Made by a program: the position numbers and the translations under genes. This document shows, one piece after another, positions 1 to 11,070 of a DNA stretch of 64,000 nucleotides (positions are counted from its first letter, which is position 1; the number at the start of each line of letters is the position of its first letter). Under the pieces are notes generated by a model. It had not been told where the DNA came from. It made no database searches and saw nothing but the letters and a program-made list of their open reading frames with translations. Source of the stretch: Lecanicillium sp. G3 (taxonomy: Eukaryota; Ascomycota; Sordariomycetes; Hypocreales; Cordycipitaceae); the NCBI GenBank assembly GCA_037575805.1, contig JAZHPD010000001.1, positions 1,175,372 to 1,239,371 on the forward strand, read 5' to 3'.

Positions 1-133
1 TCCAATCCAGAGTCAGCTTGCTTGATTCCCAAATCCCATTCGTTCAGCACCAACTCGAAATCACCGCCTGTCTTTCAACACCTTTACATTCTTTACTCCT
101 GATCAACAAGCTATACTTCAATTTACATAAACA

Positions 134-760
134 ATGCGCTCACAGTCAACTGCTACCGTCGTTCCGCTCATTTTGAGCGCCGGGCTGATGGCCACGGCTC
201 AGTCTGATCCTTGTCTGAGCACTGTCACCGCCACAATGTCTCCGTTCATCACTACTATGACGGCTCCTGGAGTCATCTGCACTACGGACTCTCCCTCAAC
301 TAATGGTCCTGCTCCCAGGCCTTCACCTTCGGTTTCTGGATCCATCTGGGTTCAGCCAGGGCTTCAGTTCCCGGACCTATTGGGGTTCAATTCTTCTGTC
401 TCTGATTCCATTGTGGTTGAGCCTCCTGGTCCTACTGTGCTTACCGGCAACCGTGGTCCTGGTCCTGCCCTCAAGGCCCCAGCTTCTGGTTCTGGTTCTA
501 TTGGACCTATTATTGAGCCTACTGGTCCTGTTGTCCCTACTGGTGTCCCTACTGGCAACCTCGGCCCAGGTCCTCAGCCAAAGCTCTCAGTCTCGGCTGG
601 TACTGGTAGCTCTGGTACCAAAACTCTTTACACTGCCATTGTTGGTTTTGAGCCATCTGGCCCGCCGACCGTCACTGGTGGCAGCGTCCGTGCCGCCCCC
701 GCCGCGGCCTATTTTGTTATCTTCCTTGCCACTGTCGCTGGATTTTCTTTTTTCCTATAA
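134..760 (+). CDS. GPI-anchored Ser/Pro/Gly-rich surface protein (hypothetical)
   Basis: Single-exon gene of 208 residues. Residues 1 to about 22 form a signal peptide (positive start, hydrophobic core, Ala-Thr-Ala-Gln end). The middle is low-complexity and rich in Pro, Gly, Ser, Thr and Val, with repeated Gly-Pro-Gly-Pro and Pro-Thr-Gly units, like O-glycosylated cell-wall proteins. The C-terminus has small residues (Ala-Ala-Pro-Ala-Ala-Ala) followed by a hydrophobic tail ending in Phe-Phe-Leu, as expected for GPI-anchor addition. No catalytic domain is visible. A wall or plasma-membrane location is inferred from this architecture. The ATG follows an A-rich leader (ACAAACA). Other frames over the gene are also open because of the repetitive composition; this frame is preferred for its signal and anchor peptides. 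Confidence 0.75.
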   Translation: MRSQSTATVVPLILSAGLMATAQSDPCLSTVTATMSPFITTMTAPGVICTTDSPSTNGPAPRPSPSVSGSIWVQPGLQFPDLLGFNSSVSDSIVVEPPGPTVLTGNRGPGPALKAPASGSGSIGPIIEPTGPVVPTGVPTGNLGPGPQPKLSVSAGTGSSGTKTLYTAIVGFEPSGPPTVTGGSVRAAPAAAYFVIFLATVAGFSFFL

Positions 761-3700
761 TCTTTTGATTCGAACATGATTTTGCTGGATTGAGAACGCC
801 CTTGGTCACGCGTCACATGTGTTCTACTTTCTCTTAACTCTGTTCTTGTATTTGAACATTTTACTTTTACAATACAATCTTTATATGCTTGCATTTCATT
901 CAGAACTAAACAACGTAATAATATACCGTCATGCCATGAAACTGTTTGAACTTTGTGCCTTCTTTCCCTTTCTTTTCTTTATTCGGCACATAGGTGCGAT
1001 TGGGGAAAGGTCCAGATTGGGCAAATGGCACGACTCGGCCTCTACAAAATAGACGAGAAAGTAGCGGAGATATTGTTATTGATATTGACCTCGGCCCTTG
1101 ATGCGCTAGGTTATTCGCGCACGCCCCGGAGCAACACCGCAACGTGGTCAAGCGGCTGAACTTCCCCATAGAAAAGCCCATTGAAGTTTAACTCCAGTGG
1201 GCTCAAAAACAGAGTTTAGAAACATAGACATCGATGCGCTTGGTTGATGCACTCTTCATACCGCCGCTCTGTGCCTTCCCGCGCCAAAGAAGAATTCAAT
1301 TGAAGACCAGCAATATGCCATCGAATCGGACATGGCCTCTCTATAGGCAACATTTGAGCTGATGGGGAAAAAAGAGTCGGACTGTTTTTCAGGATTGTGT
1401 CTTGTCTGAAACGTTGTCATTTTTTATACAGTGCGCTACTCTTTGACCAAATATATCGCGATAATGTTAAGACAAATTGAGGAGAAGCCCAGCTGGTTTA
1501 CATCTCCACATCACAAAGTTTATGGGGAAACCTCGTTGTGGCTGTCTACTGTTCCATGTCGGCTCAATGAGACTCTACGACGGCCCTATATTGTGTTTTT
1601 TCCTGAAAGCTTGGCAGGAAAAACTCAATTGGTCTGCGCAGCATCCAACTTTGGCTTCGGCTTCCACCCAATTGTATGTTGCAACTTGTTCAACGCGGGA
1701 AAAAGTGGGATGGCAGATGCCCTGCTTTTGGGCGAAGATTGCCGGCCATTTTCAGAGCTGAAACTCTATCCAGACCGCGGAGAGCCATTGTTCTCTGGTA
1801 TATCAGGCTGTAAGCTATTGGCGAGAAGAATACCTTCTATCATCGTCAGTGATAGTCAGCCAACTGTTCCAGATCATTTTCGAACATTACTAAGTATGGG
1901 GTGCGATTGTTGGAGCGGTGAAATCATGCTTACGTTGCTTGTTTTAGGCTGCCCGGCCTCTCCGTTCTGCTTTCGCTATGCATGCATGTGCAGCTGCATC
2001 GGCTAAATCATGTATTCTGGGTTATCACGCCCCCGTGCTGTGCCTGCAGGTAGAACATTACATGACCGGCCGCTTGACTGCAAGAACCACTGCGCCATGC
2101 CAAGTCCCTACATCATGTGCATTATAAGCGAGATAGAACCCAACCCCCGCTGAAGCAGCAGACACGCAGGTAGCCGATCAAAGAAATCACAGGGGAACTG
2201 CATCATGGAATGAAAAACGTGTAAATTTTCTTTGTTTTGGAACCGCCTGCCTACGGAAAATATTCGATATCACAATAAGTGGCAGCTGCCTAGTGGAGTT
2301 GTTAGCCAATGACCCTCCTGACCTTGCAGCACATAATCAAATAAACTCGTTCCAACGGGAAGTTTTACAGACATAGTCATTAGCTACATCCTGATTCAAA
2401 TTCCATCCAGATGCTGGTCCAGGGACGCGTGGCAGGAGCCTTGGATGAAGGGGCACGGTTCCTCGGTGCGCAAGGGAAGACTAGCCGCGAATGCAACTTA
2501 CGCCACCCTAGCATCTGACCACATCCGTGTCACTCTGATTATGGCAGTCAGAAGAGCAGATTTTTCCTCTTTTCTTTGTTTACTCCTGAAAATCTATAGA
2601 TATCACTACTCTGAGATAGTGTTTCATTTTCTGCTGGAAGAACGGCGACATTTGGCAGCTGTAGCCACCAACTTGGTGGAAAGACGAGAATGGTAGAAGT
2701 CTCTTGTGGGATTTTCGTCTCCATATTGTATCACAATTGATAGCTGAAAAGAAGAGCAATAAAGGAAATAAGAAAACCCGGCTTTTTAAATTTGCAGGAA
2801 GTGCGTGGTCCGAAACTGAACGATTCTGGTGAGATTGACCATTCCGATATCGTAAGAGAAACTAGGCATAGTATCACAAGCGTCTAAAATAGAGTCATTT
2901 ATTTATCCGGGTTCGCTGAAAGCAAAGGCGCAAGGAATTTTAAAGAGCTAGACAAGGCCCCAATCGTACCAAAAAGCAAATGTGGCAATTGCAGTAGATG
3001 ATGTGGCGCAGCAAAATTACTGCCTTTGAAAGACTCTTTAAGTTCTTATCCAGCGGCTCAGCCTCCCTAGTGGCGGGCAAATAAAGGCGGAAAGACTTAC
3101 TTCTGCGACAGCAAGGAAGTAACACGCCGTTCTCTGCAAAAGCAGGGCACTGGATACAGGCAAAATGGCAACCCAGGCATATGACATGTAGGAATGAGCG
3201 GTCATGCAAAAGGACGTTGCTTGCTCGCCTCTGAGTATGGTTACCCGTTGGCGCGATTTACAAAGCTTAAAAAAAAAAAAAAACAATACAAAGCGAATGT
3301 TTCGAGATCCAAAATCTAGCCTCCACCAGTATTTTTATGCCGTCTGCAGCGGAAGTGACGAGAACAACGGAAGTTATAGCGCATGGAAGCTCTTACCGAA
3401 GCCCAAAAACCGCGGGTCTGCACCAGAGCTACATAGCTTAACAGGCTGGAGCGAGGCTAAGCAACTCAAATCATCGTACGTCTGTCGAAGACCAGTCAAC
3501 TTTGTTGGCTTCCTAACCTTCACAGAAAGACCAAACAAAAATAACCGCAACAAACAATGGGCGCCGTTTGGGTGCTCGAACAGTCGCGGCACGGACTGGA
3601 GGGTTCTAGAGCCAATGATCAACCGAGTCTGGCGGGCCGACCTTGACTTTGCAAGGTATCAAGAACTACTACGGAATTCCGTCCGCACAGGCATCACCGA

Positions 3701-4690
3701 ATGCGGCAATTCTTTAACAATGAAGTTGACCGGCTATCTAGCGTCGAACGTGAAGACTTATCCATGTAGGCCCAGGTGAACTTTCTTCCGCGGCGGCGCT
3801 ACCTGCAGCAGGCTTCGTAGCTGCCTCAAGCTGAGAGGGAGCTTATATCGCAGGCGGAAGATATTTCTCCATTTTCTGACATAATTGTTAAGCTCTGGGA
3901 ACACAGTTAGGCCAGGCCGTCAGGCCGTTTGAAGGCGCATATTTCGCGTGCAAGGCTGACACGATAACAAATTAGCTGCACAAGCACAGCCGGATGTGAT
4001 TGCGGGGAGAAATCCGTGCGACCAAGACCGCCACTTCCCGGACCTCGAGGGAAAATTTAGCCATGTACGCTTTCAATGAGTTCCTTCTGATTGGTGAGAT
4101 GCAGTCTAGTCAAGGAGGCTGTGGAAGCACTGCAGGAACACAATGCTAACTACGCTTATTAGCCGGCTTGTCGGAAGAGGCCTAAATAAGCATAAAGAAG
4201 CCAGTCAAACTCATTGGGCGAGAGGCTAAAATTACTGTCTGCAGTCTAGGGCTACTGCTGGACATTGTAGATAATGTTATGAAACTTGTATCTTATGAAA
4301 TGCCCAGCAATCACTGGAAGAAACGTCAAAATCCAGTTTGTCGTACGCGGAGAGCAGTCCGCACGAATCAGGCTGACGAAGCAGACGATGGCACCGCAAA
4401 TGACGGCCAGGGCAGCCCCTGCTTGTCAAGTCGCCGACATTAGCTGACAGCGCTTTCGTGAAGGATTTGATTTTGTCACAACGTCGCGTATTGCTGATAA
4501 GGCATACAGTACTAGCAGTATGAGCCCCGGAACGCAAAATACTGTGCAGCTTCTTGGAGGCCACAAGGTTCTTCAATCATACATACACCTGCCGGAAAAG
4601 AAAAGAAAAAAAGAAGAAGAAGAAGAAGAAGCACAAATGACATGTGCAGCCAGCTTGTATAAGCGATAAAAGTAAGAAACCACAAAAAGT
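761..4690. other. Gene-poor intergenic stretch
   Basis: About 3.9 kb with no supportable gene. The longest frames (191 codons at 1431-2006 and at 3204-3779, both plus strand) have no recognisable domain and no signal peptide. The first opens with a non-ATG codon. A run of about 15 A lies near 3269-3283. I see nothing else to annotate. Confidence 0.5.
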
Positions 4691-4698
4691 AAAAAAAA
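4691..4698 (-). terminator. Pol III T-run terminator of the tRNA
   Basis: Eight consecutive T on the minus strand, starting 13 nt beyond the 3' end of the tRNA. This is a normal RNA polymerase III stop signal, and a second T5 run follows shortly after. Confidence 0.7.
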
Positions 4699-4710
4699 GG
4701 AACCTTCATT

Positions 4711-4793
4711 GATCGTGGCAGGGATTGAACCTGCGACCTTCTCGGGAATACAAGCTTGTAAACGAGACGCCATAACCCCTAGGCCACACGATC
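4711..4793 (-). tRNA. Intron-containing tRNA, probably Val (anticodon UAC)
   Basis: The 83-nt sequence folds as a cloverleaf: a perfect 7-bp acceptor stem (GATCGTG with CACGATC), a GCC/GGC D stem with an A-box-like TGGCCTAGGGG, a TCTCG/CGAGA anticodon stem, a 5-nt variable loop and a GCAGG/CCTGC T stem around a canonical B box (GGTTCAATCC). The anticodon loop is 18 nt, that is 7 plus an 11-nt intron in the usual place after position 37. This gives anticodon TAC. The intron carries GTA, which can pair with TAC through the palindrome TACAAGCTTGTA, as in eukaryotic pre-tRNA anticodon-intron helices. Splicing would leave 72 nt before CCA addition. The fold is seen directly. The valine identity depends on the intron boundary and is less certain. 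Confidence 0.82.
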
Positions 4794-5283
4794 CACAGCA
4801 GTCAGGCATGACATTTTAGGATTATTTGAGTATCGATTTATCTATGTCTGGCACACATTACCATAAAGCAGGATTGATTATTATAGAGCCCCCGACTATC
4901 TCTTTTTTAATTGTATTATGCCGTGTTTGATAATTCTGCAAGCGTATTGCTCCTCTTTCAGGTTTTTCTTTTAGTTCTGCCCAAAGCCGAAGTAGTTCAC
5001 GCATACAAAGCTGGCTTCTAACATGAAGCCCAGCCTAACCCTCTGACTGCCCAACATCCATCGAGCAGTGGCGATTCTACCGCAATTCCAGAAGACGCAG
5101 ACCAGAGATGAGTTCAAGAGAGTAGTCAAGTCACAAAATAATACAAGATGCTTGCAATGCTGATTGAATTGACAAAGGAAAATTGCTATGTGAACGAATG
5201 CTCTAGCCGTGAAAATGCTAATGATATAATATACAATACCCGAATGCACCACTCGCCAAACCGCACTCTTCGGCTTATGTGCC
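4794..5283. other. Intergenic region between tRNA and coiled-coil gene
   Basis: About 490 bp of AT-rich sequence holding the tRNA upstream side and the 3' flank of the minus-strand coiled-coil gene. No gene or clear site is visible. Confidence 0.5.
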
Positions 5284-7428
5284 TTAAAACATCTCGCAAT
5301 CGTCCTCGTCTAAAAGCCCCAGACCGCTGTCAGGCCGACGACGGCCCTTGCTCTTGGAAGCGCGACGCGCCAGCTCGCCGCTCAGCAGCCTACCCGGACG
5401 AACCACGGGAGCAGCTTCCGTGACTCCGGTATCTTCGCTCACGGTGCGCTTTTTCCTCGTTGGCCCACCTAGAATATCCTGGCTCATCTTGAGCACTCGT
5501 TGCAGCTCGTCCTTCATCGCGTCCATGGCTGCCGTGGCTTTATCCTGCTGCTCCTGCATCTCGGCCTTCAGGCCACCGTTTTCGACACGTAGCAGACGGA
5601 TTGTCTCGTGCGAATCACGCATCGACTCGTTGACTCGGTCAATTTCCGTACGGAGCTCCATTACGCGGGCATCGCGCAGCGCAAGCGCGCGGCCGTGGGA
5701 CTGGTTCAGGACCACAACTCGCTTCACGTGCTTGTCTTGCTCGTCTGACATGTCCTGTAGTAGTTGCTCGGCTTGCTTCACCGACTCCTTGATCTTCTCC
5801 TCTAGCTCCCGGATATTCTTATCCTTTGTTGCAATTATCTCCAGGTTTTTTTCGGTCTCAGCAGCGTGCTCCTTGGCGGCCTCTGTCTTAGCATCGTCGG
5901 TCTCCTGGATAAGCTTCTCCAGTTCCTTGATGTCGCGCGTGTAGCTCTCGACTGCTCCCCGGAGTCTGTGGTTCGCTACTTCAAGATCCTTGATGCGCTT
6001 GTCGGCAAGATCAATGATGAGCTGACCTTTCTTGAGCTCAGAACTGAGCTGGTCCATGGCTGTCACCCGGCTGTCTAGCTGCTTGCGTAGAGACTGCTCA
6101 AGCTCATGGTACTCATCAATGGCAGACTCGTCTTCTTTGGTGCGCTTAGCAATATCTCGAAGCCGAGACAGGAGCAGATCAAGGACTTCGGCACCATGGG
6201 ACGTAAGCGGTAGTGAAAGCTCACCGGGGGTGAGGTATTCAAGCTCTAGACGCGCGGCGCGGAAGCCGGAAGCCAATGATGCAAGCATTTCGCCGGCGTC
6301 CTTTCCTGGAAATCCTAGGTCTCCAATCTTTTTGGAAAGCTGCTCCAGGGAAACTGCACGCTGTGCCATGTCTTGCAACATATCGAGGATTCTCTTTTCA
6401 ATAGTGGCGAGTGTCGAGTTATCATTCTGCCCATTCTCTGTCGCTGGCATCGCGCGCGACACGTGCTCGGCCAGGCGAATCTCAAAACTCTTGTACGACT
6501 CCAGCGTTGTATTGAGCTTGGATACTTCGAGCTGAAGAGAAGATATCTCTTCCTCTAAACCTTCACGCTCTGGGTCTGGGAAGTAGACCTGCACACCGGC
6601 ATCAGTATCGCCATGAGAGCTTGGAGTTCCAGGTTGCCGGCGTTTGCGGGAGCACGGAGTACCGGGAATCATAGGGCTCGTGGCTGGTGGGGTCGGGAAT
6701 GAAGAGCGGGCCCTTGAAGGAGTGCCAGCTTGGAGTTGAGCTTGCGTGGCATCCCCAAAATCCTCCTCGTCGAGGTCCATATCATAGTACCCTTCGTTTG
6801 CAAAGGGGTCCCTCGCGGCCATGGTCCAGTCATAAGTGCGATCCTCGTTCATTTCGGTCGGAGCTTGACGCTCTAGTTCAGACTTCAACTCCTCAACTTG
6901 CTTTTCTAGATCCCAGACGCGCTCGTTGTCGATGATAATTGTCGCGTTCTTCAACTCATAGATCTCTGCGTCTTTGGCCTTGACCTGGCTCTTGAGACTT
7001 TTGACCTCAGCGAGTGAGGCTTTCACTGCATTCTTTTTCGCCTGCTCTTGTTTGTTGAAAATATCGCGGAAACCGCTACGCCTTGCATGTCTCTCGATGC
7101 GACCTTGAATGGTCTGCCGAATGGGTGCCATGAATGAGGCCAAGTCGGTTCGTGATTTGCCAGTGGATCTGGGGGCGGGACTGGAAGACCGCAAAGGAGT
7201 CCCGGAGCGGCGACGGCCTGGGGTTTTGAAGCAAGTCTTGCGCATGAAGGGAGTCAGGCCGGAAGCAGAGACGCCAGGGTCGGAGAAGCGAACGGCACGC
7301 TTCCTTCGACCAGGAGTCTTGGGAGCAGCTTCAGCGGGCTCGACTTTGACCGTGACAGCGGAAGTGCTGCGACGGGAGCGCCGAAGGGCGATTGGTAAAT
7401 CGAGATCTGCCATATCCGCGCTTGACAT
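5284..7428 (-). CDS. Basic-N-terminus coiled-coil protein of unknown function
   Basis: Single-exon gene of 714 residues. The frame is open upstream to 7572, but the first ATG is at 7428, so that start is used. Residues 1 to about 110 are basic and rich in Arg, Ser and Pro, with repeated Thr-Pro-Gly-Arg-Arg motifs that resemble proline-directed kinase sites and nuclear localisation signals. From about 125 most of the chain is predicted heptad-rich coiled coil (about 125-190, 290-330 and 430-640), broken by an acidic patch near 205-225 (Asp-Met-Asp-Leu-Asp-Glu-Glu-Asp-Phe). The end is basic, then acidic (Asp-Glu-Asp-Asp-Cys-Glu-Met-Phe). This suggests a nuclear or spindle/chromatin structural protein, but coiled coils attract false similarities and I do not recognise the family. 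Confidence 0.85.
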   Translation of the reverse strand: MSSADMADLDLPIALRRSRRSTSAVTVKVEPAEAAPKTPGRRKRAVRFSDPGVSASGLTPFMRKTCFKTPGRRRSGTPLRSSSPAPRSTGKSRTDLASFMAPIRQTIQGRIERHARRSGFRDIFNKQEQAKKNAVKASLAEVKSLKSQVKAKDAEIYELKNATIIIDNERVWDLEKQVEELKSELERQAPTEMNEDRTYDWTMAARDPFANEGYYDMDLDEEDFGDATQAQLQAGTPSRARSSFPTPPATSPMIPGTPCSRKRRQPGTPSSHGDTDAGVQVYFPDPEREGLEEEISSLQLEVSKLNTTLESYKSFEIRLAEHVSRAMPATENGQNDNSTLATIEKRILDMLQDMAQRAVSLEQLSKKIGDLGFPGKDAGEMLASLASGFRAARLELEYLTPGELSLPLTSHGAEVLDLLLSRLRDIAKRTKEDESAIDEYHELEQSLRKQLDSRVTAMDQLSSELKKGQLIIDLADKRIKDLEVANHRLRGAVESYTRDIKELEKLIQETDDAKTEAAKEHAAETEKNLEIIATKDKNIRELEEKIKESVKQAEQLLQDMSDEQDKHVKRVVVLNQSHGRALALRDARVMELRTEIDRVNESMRDSHETIRLLRVENGGLKAEMQEQQDKATAAMDAMKDELQRVLKMSQDILGGPTRKKRTVSEDTGVTEAAPVVRPGRLLSGELARRASKSKGRRRPDSGLGLLDEDDCEMF

Positions 7429-8879
7429 TGTTGCTGTCAGATAATTGCAGATGCAGGAATGAGGCTTGGAAAAGAGTCGCTGAAGTTCGGTGCAGGATGC
7501 AATGAAAAGAGGAGTGAGAACTGCAGCGGATGGGGGCAAAATAGTGAAAGAGTGGCTCTGTTTTCTTTTCAAGTCCGCATTGCATCACAGAATACAAAAC
7601 AACAGAACCGCGATGCAAGTCGCCTCACCTCGACACGTCTGCGTGTCGCGAAAGACCATGCCCACTAACACGAGTATCTGCGGCCTGCAGTGCTTTGTTT
7701 ACATATTTCCTATTCTAGAGTAGCGTCCGGGCCTCTATACCGGGCCGGCCCCACGCCCCTACCGTGAATTGACAACCAGCCGTTTGGGGCAACTTGCAAG
7801 GGTTCGCGGCCTGATTGTGCACGGTGATGGACCCTGTGGCACCGGACGCGTCGGAAGGCCGAGCTGCTTTGTTTGGAGAGCTTTGCTTGTTGTGGGTTTT
7901 GCTTGTTGAGCGAGGCGCGCAGCAGCCAGTCTGTGGCAGGCTGGTAGCAACTGACGAGCGAACATTTCTGGAGGCGCAGTAACTGCACTAAATCGCATAC
8001 CTCTTGGTGTGCAAACCGTCCGTTTGTTATCTATTTGGTTTCTGCCGATGCCAAGTGCATTGCCAGAAGCGGTGAGAAGCAGCGAGCCGCAGCGTTGATC
8101 CATGTTGCAATCCGGCCTGTTACCAAAGCCGAACAGTTCTGCCAATCGCGCACCCAAAGCGCCCAGAATCCCCCTGTTTTTGCCGCCGCCCAAGCATGAC
8201 TGCTATTATTTCTCCTCTACCAAACTGTTGATACTTGATAATTGTTACTGAAATGTTTATTTGCCTCCCGATTTCGGATACTGGCCTATTAGTCAATGGT
8301 TAGGAATTTACCAGTGATCTGTTGCTGAAGACAATTCTCTTGGCCTAGCATTGGGCCTGATTAGTGTCTTGAAAACACATCCTTTGCTGTTGGTGCAAAA
8401 AGACCACTTCATGACGAATTTCGGGGTAGATGGCACTGCTGAAAGGACGAGCTGCTCCAGCTGGCGTAGAATGGAGTCGACAATGTCCTCGTTTCGTAGC
8501 CAAGGGTAAAAATGGTGATCGCCCATATTTTTGGCCTTCGCCTGCAAGGTACATCTGTACCTGAAGTTAGATCACAGACCATCGAATGGCAGCGTCGCCT
8601 TATCATTTCGTCAGATTCGGATCTGTTAGCTAACACATTGCAAAGCGAAATTGACAAAGAGACACGATGCCCCGCCCACCACAGAGCCGAGTCATACTAG
8701 ACCCCAGAAGGTGCCCGCAGCGCTAGATATCGTGCGGATGAATAGGGTGAAGATTGCCTAGCCTGCGTGGTTTGTCGGCAATATTAAGTAATCTCCTGCC
8801 AGAAACAGAAGTGTGCCGGGGCAGCTAGCGTAAATTAACTCGACAGAAGTTCTCGGCTCAGCCTGGCAGAGCAGGATAC
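7429..8879. other. Intergenic region between two divergent genes
   Basis: About 1.45 kb between the divergent coiled-coil and amidase genes. Open frames at 7759-8193 and 8308-8657 (minus) lack recognisable domains, and the first lacks an ATG at its 5' end. This is treated as promoter and intergenic DNA. Confidence 0.5.
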
Positions 8880-8886
8880 ATAAAAA
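8880..8886 (+). promoter_or_regulatory. TATA-like element of the amidase gene
   Basis: ATAAAAA sits 41 bp upstream of the amidase start codon. With a leader this short it may be the TATA element. No transcript data support it. Confidence 0.3.
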
Positions 8887-8926
8887 GGGACGGGAGCCTC
8901 GCCCGCTTTTTGATAGACTTCCGCTA

Positions 8927-10591
8927 ATGGCCAGTGCCACCACCTCCATCTCTCGACTTCCAACAATGAGTCTTTTTCAAGGCCCCCGAGGCCTCTTTGG
9001 CATCGTCTGCCTCGCCTTCCAGATCGCAATTGTCTGGGCTGCTCGCTGTGCGCAGCTTCCGTCTTTGCTCGATGCCACACTCGATGAGCTGAGTCGTGGA
9101 CTGGACGCTGGCCACTTTACCAGCGTTGACCTGACCAAGGCCTACATCGCTCGTATCAACGAGGTCAACTCGCAGCTGCACGCTGTCAATGAAATCAACC
9201 CTGACGCATTAGCCATTGCTGCCGAACTGGACAAGACTCGATCTACGGCCCCTCACGGTCCGCTGCACGGAATTCCCGTCCTCATCAAGGACAACATCGC
9301 CACCAACGACAAGATGAACAACACCGCCGGGTCATATGCGCTCCTTGGAGCAAAAGTCCCTGAAGACAGCACCGTTGCGGCCAAACTACGAAAGGCCGGC
9401 GCCATCATCTTGGGCAAGTCCAACTTGTCTCAGTGGGCAAACTTCAGAAGCGCCAACAGTAGTTCTGGCTGGTCATCCATTGGCGGACAGGCAATTGGTG
9501 CCTACTTTCCTGGCCAAGACCCCTCCGGCTCCTCCTCCGGTAGCGGTATATCCTCCTCTATTGGTTTGGCCTGGGCCTGTCTCGGCACTGAGACTGCCGG
9601 CTCCATCATCTCGCCATCCCAGGAGAACAACCTCGTCGGAATCAAGCCCTCTGTTGGTCTCACGTCTCGCTATCTCGTGGTACCTATTTCGGAGCACCAA
9701 GACACTGTCGGTCCCATGGCAAGAACGGTCAAAGACGCTGCTCACCTCTTGAATGCTATTGTTGGCAAGGACAGCAAGGATAAGTACAGTTCCGACGTCC
9801 CAGACAAGGTGCCTGACTATGTTGCGGCCTGCAAGACATCCGGACTCTGGGGCAAGCGTATTGGTATTCCACGTACCCTTATTGACCAATCGAGCTACCC
9901 AAATGCAGTGTCGGACAAGTTTCGTCAGACCTTGCGCACTCTTCGATCCGGCGGCGCAATCATTGTAGACAACATTGAGCTACCGGGCTACGAGAAGACT
10001 GCAGTGGCCAACGATTTCGTCTTGAGCGCCGACTTCCTTACGGATCTACCGGAGCTGTACCTCAAGAAGCTCGTCAGCAACCCCAACAACATTACGTCAC
10101 TGGCTGATTTACAGTCGTTTACCCAGCATGACCCCAGAGAAGATTATCCCGAGCGCGATACGAAGGTCTGGGACTCAGCGCTGGAGCGAGGATTCGGCAA
10201 TGACTCACCAGAGTTCCGCGCCAGCTACGCCGAGCAGCTTTACTATGGAGGCACACAGGGTCTCTCCGGTGCGCTCAAGAACAGCTCGCTCGATGCACTG
10301 TTCGCGCCCTCTGACATTCTTGCGGGCATCGCCTCGTTCCTCGGTGAGCCTATCGTGACCGTACCAATGGGTCGCTTGCCAGAGGGCACCAAAGTGGAAC
10401 AGAATGGCTTTGGAAACTTGAACAGCACGGCACCGAACCAACCATTTGGCTTTGGATTCACTGGCGCACGTTTTAGCGAGGAGGCTCTAATTGGCATGGC
10501 GTATGCACTGGAGCAGAAGACTCGGGTGCGCAAGACCATCAAGCCGATTGTTGTTCCCAAGAAGGAGCTTCGCGACTTTGTTGGCAAGTAA
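8927..10591 (+). CDS. Secreted amidase-signature-family hydrolase
   Basis: Single-exon gene of 554 residues, the usual length for fungal amidase-signature (AS) enzymes, which hydrolyse amide bonds with a Ser-cisSer-Lys triad. The parts are visible: Lys121 in Ile-Lys-Asp-Asn, the Gly-Ser-rich loop Pro-Ser-Gly-Ser-Ser-Ser-Gly-Ser-Gly near 199-207 carrying the cis-Ser, and the nucleophile region Gly-Thr-Glu-Thr-Ala-Gly-Ser around Ser226, followed by the conserved Gly-Ile-Lys-Pro-Ser-Val-Gly. Residues 22-41 form a hydrophobic signal sequence, so the enzyme probably enters the secretory pathway. A second Met at residue 14 also precedes it and could be the true start. The nucleophile loop reads Ala-Gly-Ser where many members have Gly-Gly-Ser. 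The substrate cannot be read from sequence. A glutamyl-tRNA amidotransferase role is unlikely given the signal sequence. Confidence 0.93.
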   Translation: MASATTSISRLPTMSLFQGPRGLFGIVCLAFQIAIVWAARCAQLPSLLDATLDELSRGLDAGHFTSVDLTKAYIARINEVNSQLHAVNEINPDALAIAAELDKTRSTAPHGPLHGIPVLIKDNIATNDKMNNTAGSYALLGAKVPEDSTVAAKLRKAGAIILGKSNLSQWANFRSANSSSGWSSIGGQAIGAYFPGQDPSGSSSGSGISSSIGLAWACLGTETAGSIISPSQENNLVGIKPSVGLTSRYLVVPISEHQDTVGPMARTVKDAAHLLNAIVGKDSKDKYSSDVPDKVPDYVAACKTSGLWGKRIGIPRTLIDQSSYPNAVSDKFRQTLRTLRSGGAIIVDNIELPGYEKTAVANDFVLSADFLTDLPELYLKKLVSNPNNITSLADLQSFTQHDPREDYPERDTKVWDSALERGFGNDSPEFRASYAEQLYYGGTQGLSGALKNSSLDALFAPSDILAGIASFLGEPIVTVPMGRLPEGTKVEQNGFGNLNSTAPNQPFGFGFTGARFSEEALIGMAYALEQKTRVRKTIKPIVVPKKELRDFVGK

Positions 10592-11070
10592 CTGCGTATC
10601 TATATATAAATGGAATCTTTTGCAAGTTAATTGACATGGATATCCTTCTTGCTGTTTGTCGTGTTTGTCGTGTTTGTCCTGTAGAATTCCTCCTCCGGTG
10701 CTGGGTTTACCCACGAACACAGTGGGGCGGGGCCTGAACTGTGCTGAATAAGCCACTGCTCAGCCCCAACCGAACCTGCCCCAAGTAACTAACTAAAGCA
10801 AACGCTAACATCGCTATCAGCGCGCCGGCCAGCAGCCTTGTGGCTGAGGAAGGCCCTGTAAATCTCAGCCCCATCGTGGCCGCCCATGACTCTGCGTCGC
10901 AAACACAGCGACAGGAAACGACAAACCAAGAAACATCACAGCATCGCGTCCACTGTCTGCGCGCGCCATCTCGTGCCGCACCCATTCTCCGACGAGAATG
11001 CTGGCTATACGCGACGTTGCACCCACGCCAACTGAGCATTAGCCGTCGTTTTGGATGCCGCCCGCCCGCC
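10592..11070. other. Intergenic region with a short 9-bp tandem repeat
   Basis: Separates the amidase from the downstream regulator. It contains about three copies of TTTGTCGTG at 10653-10679. The frame of the next gene is open through it but has no ATG before 11071. Confidence 0.5.

Noticed and set aside
1431..2006. 191-codon plus-strand frame
   Set aside because: Opens with a non-ATG codon, has no recognisable domain and no supporting signals; probably chance.
3204..3779. 191-codon plus-strand frame
   Set aside because: Contains a poly-Lys stretch from an A run and no domain; probably chance.
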